17,773 nt of DNA from WHSM01 sp050701635 (GTDB lineage: Bacteria; Actinomycetota; Actinomycetes; Mycobacteriales; Micromonosporaceae): the NCBI GenBank assembly GCA_050701635.1, contig JBOGDF010000075.1, forward strand, positions 1 to 17,773, given 5' to 3'. The notes beneath the pieces are model-generated. The model was given only the letters and a program-made list of their open reading frames with translations. It was not told the origin of the DNA and made no database searches. This document shows, in pieces, positions 13,130 to 17,773 of the stretch; positions within the stretch are counted from its first letter, which is position 1, and the number at the start of each line of letters is the position of its first letter. The translations under genes were made by a program, and so were the position numbers.

Positions 13130-13744
13130 TCAGGAGACCAGGCCGGCGCGGAAGGCAGCCGCCACCGCGTGGGCCCGGTCGCGGGCGCCGAGCTTGCGGA
13201 ACAGTCGTCGCGCGTGCGTCTTCACGGTGTCCTCGGAGACGAACAGCTGACGCCCGATCTCGGCGTTGCTGCAGCCTTCGCTCATCCCGCGAAGCACCTG
13301 TAACTCACGCTCCGTGAGCACCACCCGGTGGTTTCCGCCGGTGTCCCGTTGGATCGGAACCACCGGTGCGCCGTTCGGGCAGATCATCAGGATGCCGCGG
13401 GTCAGAGCGGTCACCAGGTCGTCGCCGTGTTCACCGGTACGGATCACTCCGCGCGCTCCGGCCGCGACCGCGGCGGCGGCTACCCGGGGGTCCTCGGCGC
13501 CGACCAGCACCACCGCGGCCTGTGGGCTGCGGCTGAGCAGGCGACGTGTGAAGTGCACGCAGTCGGGGCGGGCCATGGCGGTGTCGACAAGCACCACGTC
13601 GGCGGGTCGCTCCGACAGTCGCGCCAACGCGTCCTCACCGGACAGCGCAGTCCGGAGCGCGTTGGCAACACCGAGCCGAGCGGCGTACGCCGTGATCCGC
13701 TGAGCCGCAGCTGCGGTACGGACGCATACAAGTACCGAACGCAC
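13130..13744 (-). CDS. bldM: BldM-like orphan response regulator with degenerate receiver
   Basis: This 204-residue protein has an N-terminal receiver-like domain (1-115) and a C-terminal LuxR/NarL-type helix-turn-helix (about 142-202). The latter, with SNAEIGRQLFVSEDTVKTHARRLF, closely matches Streptomyces BldM, which controls sporulation genes alone or as a heterodimer with WhiI. Asp54 sits at the usual phosphoacceptor place (LVDTAM), but the acidic pair after strand 1 is replaced by Val8-Arg9 (LVCVRT), and the conserved Lys is Thr103. Phosphorylation is therefore unlikely, and BldM-type orphan behaviour is expected. The GTG at 13744 has AAGGAGG five bases upstream. It is divergent from whiD, the same arrangement I recall for bldM and whiD in Streptomyces. 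Orthology rests on the output domain and position. Confidence 0.87.
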   Translation of the reverse strand: MRSVLVCVRTAAAAQRITAYAARLGVANALRTALSGEDALARLSERPADVVLVDTAMARPDCVHFTRRLLSRSPQAAVVLVGAEDPRVAAAAVAAGARGVIRTGEHGDDLVTALTRGILMICPNGAPVVPIQRDTGGNHRVVLTERELQVLRGMSEGCSNAEIGRQLFVSEDTVKTHARRLFRKLGARDRAHAVAAAFRAGLVS

Positions 13745-13854
13745 TGGTCCCTCCTTCTTCCCTGAAGGTGAGACCGCGAAAGTCGCTCACTATTACGCGG
13801 TTTTCACGAACGTGTCGTACGCCACACCCGGGCCTCGCGACGCCATCGTACGAG

Positions 13855-13882
13855 ATCACGGGTGGTCTCCGGATATCACGGG
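13855..13882 (+). repeat. Direct repeat ATCACGGG, 20 bp apart, upstream of whiD
   Basis: Two exact ATCACGGG copies (13855-13862 and 13875-13882) start 20 bp apart, close to two helical turns, in the 227-bp bldM-whiD divergent spacer. Such spacing suits a protein binding the same DNA face twice. The rest of the spacer shows no promoter I would defend, only a minus-strand TAATAG-like hexamer near 13790-13796. Confidence 0.4.
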
Positions 13883-13971
13883 CATCGATGCACGTAACGG
13901 TTTGCGGGCCTCCCAGGGTGGGTAGGCGCAGGAGGGACCGCACCGTGTGCCGGCCGTAGAAGGAGGGTTCG

Positions 13972-14343
13972 ATGGCGGACACCCGCCGCCTACCTGGTCC
14001 CATCGCGGATCTGTGGGACTGGCAGCTGCGTGGCGCCTGCAGAGGCGCGGACACTGCCCAGTTCTTCCATCCGGACGGCGAGCGCGGCCCTTCCCGTTCC
14101 CGGCGTGAGGCCCGCGCCAAGTCGGTCTGCCACAGCTGTCCGGTACGGGCCGAATGCGCCGCCCACGCGCTGGCGGTACGCGAGCCGTACGGCGTCTGGG
14201 GCGGCTTCACCGAGACCGAACGGGGTCAGATCGTCGCGTACGGCTGGGAGGACCTGCTGGACATCCGGCGGGGCCAGGTGGACATCCGAGCGCTCGAGAC
14301 GAGGCTGCGACGGGCGGGTCGCGACCTGGCCCGCGCCAGCTGA
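13972..14343 (+). CDS. whiD: WhiB-family Fe-S regulator, WhiD/WhiB3 type
   Basis: This 123-residue cytosolic WhiB-like protein carries a [4Fe-4S] cluster that senses O2/NO or redox state and docks on the principal sigma factor. The four cluster ligands are Cys23, Cys53, Cys56 and Cys62 (C...CxxCxxxxxC). The GVWGG turn is at 74-78, with a basic C-terminus (LETRLRRAGRDLARA) able to contact DNA. The ATG has AAGGAGG five bases upstream. Position between bldM/sigD and groEL1 matches whiD of Streptomyces, needed for spore maturation, and whiB3 of mycobacteria, a redox regulator. It is convergent with groEL and ends before a strong hairpin. Confidence 0.93.
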   Translation: MADTRRLPGPIADLWDWQLRGACRGADTAQFFHPDGERGPSRSRREARAKSVCHSCPVRAECAAHALAVREPYGVWGGFTETERGQIVAYGWEDLLDIRRGQVDIRALETRLRRAGRDLARAS

Positions 14344-14376
14344 TCTCCGGGCGTCCCGGCAGTATTCCGAGCGTGG

Positions 14377-14422
14377 CCCGGCCCGCTCATCGGGTGAGGC
14401 CAGGTCCCCTGAGCGGGCCGGG
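14377..14422 (+). terminator. 13-bp stem hairpin after whiD
   Basis: CCCGGCCCGCTCA and TGAGCGGGCCGGG pair perfectly over 13 bp around a 20-nt loop, starting 34 nt after the whiD stop. It is the likely whiD terminator and could also act on read-through from groEL. Confidence 0.7.
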
Positions 14423-14447
14423 TCCGATCACACCGCGTTACGTGAGA

Positions 14448-14479
14448 GAGGGCCCCGTCAGACAGCTGACGGGGCCCTC
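14448..14479 (-). terminator. 14-bp stem hairpin after groEL
   Basis: GAGGGCCCCGTCAG and CTGACGGGGCCCTC form a perfect 14-bp stem with an ACAG tetraloop, 17 nt beyond the groEL stop. It is the likely groES-groEL terminator, and being symmetric it probably also stops whiD transcripts. Confidence 0.82.
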
Positions 14480-14496
14480 ACTGTGCGATCTACGGG

Positions 14497-16140
14497 TCAG
14501 AAACCCGGGCCGTGCTGGTGGCCGTGTCCGTGGCCATGACCGTGCTCGTGGTCGTGCTCCGGCTCCTCCGGCTTCTCGACCACCAGACTCTCGGTGGTCA
14601 GCAGCAGACCGGCGATGCTGGCGGCGTTGGCGACCGCGTTGCGGGTCACCTTCACCGGGTCCACGATGCCGGCGGCGAGCAGGTCTGTGTACTCGCCGGT
14701 GGCGGCGTCCAGGCCCTGCCCGTACGCCAGGTCGCGGACCTTGTTGACCACCACGTACCCGTCCTGGCCGGCGTTCTCGGCGATCCAGCGCAGCGGCTCG
14801 TCGAGCGATTTGCGTACGATCGCGACCCCGACGGCGAAGTCGGCGTCCCCGCCGTCCAGCCCCTTTTCCAGGGTGGTGGCGGCGTACACCAGGGCGGAGC
14901 CGCCGCCGGCGACGATGCCCTCCTCCACCGCGGCGCGGGTCGCCGAGATGGCGTCCTCGATGCGGTGCTTCTTCTCCTTCATCTCGACCTCGGTGGCGGC
15001 ACCCACCTTGATCACCGCGACCCCGCCGGAGAGCTTCGCGAGCCGCTCCTGCAGCTTCTCGCGGTCCCACTCGGAGTCCGACGCCTCGATTTCGGCGCGG
15101 ATCTGCGCGATCCGGCCGTCGACGGCGTCGGTCTTACCGGCACCCTCGATGATCGTGGTGGCCTCCTTGGTGACCACCACGCGGCGCGCCTTGCCGAGCA
15201 CCTCGAGCCCGACCGAGTCGAGCTTCAGCCCGACCTCGGGGGCCACCAGCTGGCCGCCGGTGAGGGTCGCGATGTCCTCCAGCATGGCCTTGCGCCGGTC
15301 ACCGAACCCGGGCGCCTTGACCGCGGCGGACTTGAAGGTCTTGCGTACGGAGTTGACCACCAGCGTGGACAGCGCCTGGCCTTCCACGTCCTCGGCGATG
15401 ATCAACAGCGGCTTTCCGGTCTGGATCACCTTCTCCAGCACCGGCAGCAGCTCCTCGATCGCGCCGATCTTGGAGTTGGTGATCAGGATGTGTACGTCCT
15501 CCAGCACCGCCTCGCCGGCCTCGGCGTCGGTGACGAAGTGCGGCGAGATGTAGCCCTTGTCGAACTGCATCCCCTCGGTGACTTCCAGCTCGGTGGTGAG
15601 CGTGGAGCCTTCCTCGACGGTGATCACACCGTCGTTGCCGACCTTCTCCATCGCCTCGGAGATCAGCTCGCCGATCACCGGGTCCTGGGCGGAGATTGTC
15701 GCCACCTGGGCGATCTCGGACTTGGAGGCGACCGGGGTGGCCTTGTCCAGCAGGGCGTCGCTGACCGCGGCGACCGCGGCGTCCATGCCCCGCTTCAGCC
15801 CGGTCGGGCTGGCGCCCGCGGTCACGTTGCGGAGCCCCTCACGGACCATCGCCTGGGCCAGTACGGTCGCGGTGGTGGTGCCGTCACCGGCGACGTCGTT
15901 GGTCTTGGTCGCCACTTCCTTGGCGAGCTGCGCGCCGAGGTTGGCGTACGGGTTGTCGAGCTCGATCTCCTTGGCGATCGTGACGCCGTCGTTGGTGATC
16001 GTCGGCGGCCCGAACTTCTTGTCGAGTACGACGTTGCGTCCCCTCGGGCCGAGCGTGACCCGTACGGTGTTGGCGAGCGCGTTCACCCCGCGCTCGAGCC
16101 CCTTCCGCGCATCGTCGGAGAAGCTCAGAATCTTCGGCAT
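14497..16140 (-). CDS. groEL1: Chaperonin GroEL1 with His-rich tail
   Basis: This 547-residue 60-kDa chaperonin subunit folds proteins in the cytosol with GroES. Signatures include VTLGPRGRNVVLD (28-40), TITNDGVTIAKEIE (47-60) with Asp51, and the nucleotide motif DVAGDGTTTA (82-91). The ATG at 16140 has GAGAGGA five bases upstream and begins the standard MPKILSF N-terminus. A GTG/ATG-type extension upstream is not supported. The C-terminus ends in a His/Gly-rich tail with eight His in the last 20 residues, in place of the Gly-Gly-Met repeats of the housekeeping GroEL2. This marks it as the groES-linked GroEL1 paralogue of actinobacteria. It shares the groES transcript, across an 86-bp spacer with a strong hairpin. 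Confidence 0.97.
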   Translation of the reverse strand: MPKILSFSDDARKGLERGVNALANTVRVTLGPRGRNVVLDKKFGPPTITNDGVTIAKEIELDNPYANLGAQLAKEVATKTNDVAGDGTTTATVLAQAMVREGLRNVTAGASPTGLKRGMDAAVAAVSDALLDKATPVASKSEIAQVATISAQDPVIGELISEAMEKVGNDGVITVEEGSTLTTELEVTEGMQFDKGYISPHFVTDAEAGEAVLEDVHILITNSKIGAIEELLPVLEKVIQTGKPLLIIAEDVEGQALSTLVVNSVRKTFKSAAVKAPGFGDRRKAMLEDIATLTGGQLVAPEVGLKLDSVGLEVLGKARRVVVTKEATTIIEGAGKTDAVDGRIAQIRAEIEASDSEWDREKLQERLAKLSGGVAVIKVGAATEVEMKEKKHRIEDAISATRAAVEEGIVAGGGSALVYAATTLEKGLDGGDADFAVGVAIVRKSLDEPLRWIAENAGQDGYVVVNKVRDLAYGQGLDAATGEYTDLLAAGIVDPVKVTRNAVANAASIAGLLLTTESLVVEKPEEPEHDHEHGHGHGHGHQHGPGF

Positions 16141-16170
16141 TGCTGTCCTCTCACAGGTGCAAGACAAGGA

Positions 16171-16211
16171 CAGCGCCCCGGCGCGACGCGATGGTCGCGA
16201 CCGGGGCGCTG
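16171..16211 (-). other. Intercistronic hairpin between groES and groEL1
   Basis: CAGCGCCCCGG-CGCGAC pairs with GTCGCG-A-CCGGGGCGCTG: 17 bp with one bulged A and a 6-nt loop. It lies 15 nt after the groES stop and 30 nt before the groEL start. It may be an attenuator, a processing site or an mRNA stabiliser setting the GroES:GroEL ratio. Confidence 0.75.
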
Positions 16212-16226
16212 GTCAGTTCGCTGTTG

Positions 16227-16535
16227 TCACTTCTCGAGAACTGCGAGCACGTCGCGAGCCGACAGGACGAGGTACTCCTCGCCTGCGTACTTCACCTCGG
16301 TGCCGCCGTACTTCGAGTAAAGAACCGTGTCGCCGATCTTGACGTCGATAGGAATCCGGTTGCCCTTGTCGTCAACGCGGCCCGGGCCGACAGCGAGGAC
16401 AGTGCCCTCCTGCGGCTTCTCCTTGGCGGTGTCGGGGATAACGATGCCCGACGCCGTCGTGGTCTCGGCCTCGTTGGCCTGGACCAGGATCCGGTCCTCC
16501 AACGGCTTGATCGCAACCTTGGTCGCGGTGGTCAC
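16227..16535 (-). CDS. groES: Co-chaperonin GroES
   Basis: This 102-residue 10-kDa co-chaperonin forms the heptameric lid on GroEL. PLEDRILVQ (11-19) opens the beta barrel, the mobile loop with SGIVIPD (29-35) contacts GroEL, and GTVLAVGPGR (44-53) and DTVLYSKYGGTEVK (69-82) follow. Length is normal. The start is GTG at 16535, with AGGAGGG seven bases upstream. It is the first gene of the heat-shock operon; its promoter is overlapped by two CIRCE operators (HrcA repression). The mRNA leader is about 120 nt from the predicted start. Confidence 0.97.
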   Translation of the reverse strand: MTTATKVAIKPLEDRILVQANEAETTTASGIVIPDTAKEKPQEGTVLAVGPGRVDDKGNRIPIDVKIGDTVLYSKYGGTEVKYAGEEYLVLSARDVLAVLEK

Positions 16536-16631
16536 GGAAAGACCCTCCTGGGGTTGCTGGTGACTGTGTCTTCGCCGTGGCCCGCCTGTCCGCCGTCGCG
16601 GGGGTCGGATGAGCTGGCCAGTGGCCTATTT

Positions 16632-16658
16632 CTAGCACCCTCAGGGCGAGAGTGCTAA
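16632..16658. promoter_or_regulatory. CIRCE operator 1 (HrcA site)
   Basis: CTAGCACCC-N9-GAGTGCTAA matches the CIRCE consensus TTAGCACTC-N9-GAGTGCTAA, with the right arm perfect and two changes in the left arm. It covers the predicted transcription start of groES. HrcA binding here is well established for groE operons in general. Confidence 0.9.
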
Positions 16659-16663
16659 TCAGC

Positions 16664-16693
16664 AGGTTATGCCCGTGGCTGGCACTCCGTCAA
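16664..16693 (-). promoter_or_regulatory. groES promoter
   Basis: On the minus strand, TTGACG (16693-16688) and TAACCT (16669-16664) are 18 bp apart. The -35 lies inside the 9-bp spacer of the upstream CIRCE, and the start would fall at the edge of the downstream CIRCE, so bound HrcA would block polymerase at both ends. Confidence 0.75.
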
Positions 16694-16705
16694 GGAGAGT
16701 GCCAG
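16679..16705. promoter_or_regulatory. CIRCE operator 2 (HrcA site)
   Basis: CTGGCACTC-N9-GAGTGCCAG is a perfect inverted repeat with the CIRCE core GCACTC/GAGTGC. Its centre is 47 bp from that of the first CIRCE, and it encloses the groES -35 hexamer. It also lies upstream of the divergent DUF1918 gene, which it could influence. Confidence 0.87.
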
Positions 16706-16794
16706 CGTGCCGATCGGCCGGCCGGAACTGCTGCGCCTCGGCCGGCGGCGTGTTTCGATGGATAGGTACGTCGCGCGTCCTCCGGAGGTGAGCC

Positions 16795-17007
16795 ATGCAC
16801 GCTGTCGTCGGCGACCGGTTGCACGTACACAGCCACAGTGTCGGGGTCCACGACCGGACCGGGGAGATTTTGGAGGTACGCGGTGCCGAAGGCGCCCCGC
16901 CGTACCTGGTCCGGTTCGACGACGGCCACGAGAGCCTCGTGTTCCCCGGTCCGGACTGTGTGGTCGAGGCCAGCCAGAAGCCGAAGTCCAAGGCGAAGAA
17001 GAGCTAG
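16795..17007 (+). CDS. DUF1918 domain protein
   Basis: This 70-residue small basic-tailed protein matches the DUF1918 family: GDRLHVHSHSVGVHDRTGEIL (6-26) and YLVRFDDGHESLVFPGPDCVV (37-57) form an SH3-like beta fold, and the last residues are Lys/Ser-rich. The ATG has GGAGG six bases upstream. It is divergent from groES; the 89 bp between CIRCE 2 and its ATG must hold its promoter, though no clear hexamers are seen. A methyltransferase gene follows at 12 bp. Biochemical function is unknown; the fold suggests a binding protein. Confidence 0.9.
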   Translation: MHAVVGDRLHVHSHSVGVHDRTGEILEVRGAEGAPPYLVRFDDGHESLVFPGPDCVVEASQKPKSKAKKS

Positions 17008-17019
17008 CCTCATGCCGTG

Positions 17020-17773
17020 ATGTCGCCGCTTCGTACCCCCGAGGGCGAAGCGGCGTTGGCACAGGCCGGTGAGCTGGTCGCCGGCGATCCGCTGGTGGCT
17101 GCGGCCGCGTTGCGCGCCGCCGGGCACCCGCCCGAGCTTGCGGCAGCCGCGCTGACCCAGGCGGAGCTGCGGGCGCGTGCCACCGGGAAGTTCGGGCCCG
17201 ATGCGGCCCGGATGTTCTTCACCCGCGACGGCCTGCAGCAGGCCACCCGCGGTCCGGTCGCCGCTCGCCGCGCTGCCCGGCTGACTACCGATCCGGGGGT
17301 ACGCCGAGCCGCCGACCTGTGCTGCGGGGTCGGCGCCGACGCGATCGCCTTCGCCCGGGCAGGGCTGTCCGTGTACGCCGTCGACGCCGACCCGGACACC
17401 GCCGAGGTGGCCCGGGCGAACGCCGAGGCGCTCGGGCTCGCCGAGCTGATCACCGTGGTGTGCGGCGACGCCGTCGAGGCCGACCTCAGCGGCTGCGACG
17501 CGGTGTTCTGCGACCCGGCACGGCGCAGCGGCGGGCGACGGGTGTTCGACCCGCGGGCGTACCAGCCGCCGTGGGAGTTCCTGGCGGCGCTGCCGCGGCG
17601 GGTGCCGCGTACGGTGCTCAAGCTCGGGCCGGGGATCGACCACGCGCTGATCCCGGCGGGGGTCGAGGCGGAGTGGGTGTCGGTGGACGGCGACGTGGTG
17701 GAGGCGGCGCTGTGGCACGGCCCGTACGCCCAGGTGCCGCGCCGGGCGACGGTGCTGCCGGCCGCCGCGGAGC
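17020..17773 (+). CDS. Class I SAM-dependent methyltransferase (THUMP-like family), 3' truncated
   Basis: The frame is open from 17020 to the window edge, giving 251 residues of a longer protein. A helical N-terminal part (1-90) precedes the Rossmann methyltransferase: motif I DLCCGVGADA (99-108), acidic Asp122 after strand 2 for the SAM ribose, GDAVEAD (149-155), and motif IV FCDPARR (163-169). The DPARR signature and N-terminal region match actinobacterial methyltransferases annotated with a C-terminal THUMP-like domain, which here would lie beyond the window. The start could be ATG 17020 or the in-frame GTG directly before it. No good ribosome site is visible, so it may depend on coupling to the DUF1918 gene, 12 bp upstream. 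The substrate, perhaps RNA, is not known. Confidence 0.85.
   Translation, partial: MSPLRTPEGEAALAQAGELVAGDPLVAAAALRAAGHPPELAAAALTQAELRARATGKFGPDAARMFFTRDGLQQATRGPVAARRAARLTTDPGVRRAADLCCGVGADAIAFARAGLSVYAVDADPDTAEVARANAEALGLAELITVVCGDAVEADLSGCDAVFCDPARRSGGRRVFDPRAYQPPWEFLAALPRRVPRTVLKLGPGIDHALIPAGVEAEWVSVDGDVVEAALWHGPYAQVPRRATVLPAAAE

Noticed and set aside
12722..13303. Plus-strand frame through the sigD-bldM spacer, 193 codons
   Set aside because: It starts inside sigD antisense, runs into bldM antisense, and its unique part has no similarity or ribosome site.
14512..16320. 602-codon plus-strand open frame opposite groEL
   Set aside because: Long, but antisense to an unambiguous groEL with His/Asp/Gly-rich shadow composition and no recognisable domain.
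16690..17718. 342-codon minus-strand frame opposite DUF1918 and the methyltransferase
   Set aside because: The plus-strand genes have clear motifs (GGAGG-led DUF1918, SAM motif DLCCGVGADA), while the minus-strand translation is Arg/Pro/His-rich without any domain.

Overview
The window looks like chromosomal DNA from a high-GC actinomycete, most likely Micromonosporaceae or a close relative. The evidence is the strong G/C third-position bias, the frequent GTG starts, an actinobacterial GroES/GroEL1 pair under CIRCE control, whiD/bldM-type developmental regulators, a guaB-guaB3 pair, and the small families DUF5319 and DUF1918. I see no mobile element, CRISPR array, rRNA or tRNA. The species assignment is inference.

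Region 1 (1-4748) is a divergent metabolic locus. Leftward run three overlapping genes: two maleate isomerase / Asp-Glu racemase superfamily proteins and a GntR/FCD regulator, with 4-bp ATGA and GTGA overlaps. Rightward run a D-2-hydroxyacid dehydrogenase and an amidase. The 151-bp divergent spacer holds a good promoter whose -35 hexamer lies inside a 15-bp near-palindrome of the kind GntR/FCD regulators bind. Together they look like a regulated catabolic module for a small amide or dicarboxylic acid. The substrate cannot be read from sequence, and one of the two isomerase paralogues has lost one of the two catalytic cysteines.

Region 2 (4834-7866) holds two secreted hydrolases: an SGNH/GDSL esterase, then a streptogrisin-like S1 protease with an alpha-lytic-type propeptide and a C-terminal ricin-B (CBM13-like) lectin domain. 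The protease has a perfect 14-bp LacI/CebR-type operator 36 bp upstream of its start, suggesting it is wired into carbohydrate control.

Region 3 (7984-16535) is a conserved actinobacterial core neighbourhood: guaB3, guaB, DUF5319, RsdA-like anti-sigma, SigD/ShbA-like sigma, BldM-like regulator, WhiD/WhiB3, GroEL1 and GroES. From memory it follows the gene order around guaB2-sigD-whiB3-groEL1-groES in Mycobacterium tuberculosis and whiD-bldM-shbA-guaB in Streptomyces. It places GMP synthesis, an ECF sigma/anti-sigma switch, development/redox regulators and heat-shock chaperonins side by side. The groES promoter is overlapped by two CIRCE (HrcA) operators, and a strong hairpin separates groES from groEL1.

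Region 4 (16795-17773) has a DUF1918 gene divergent from groES, followed closely by a class I SAM-dependent methyltransferase that runs off the right edge. The only gene-free stretch above 300 bp is 12760-13129, between the sigma gene and the bldM-like gene. It contains a large folded hairpin and two inverted repeats.
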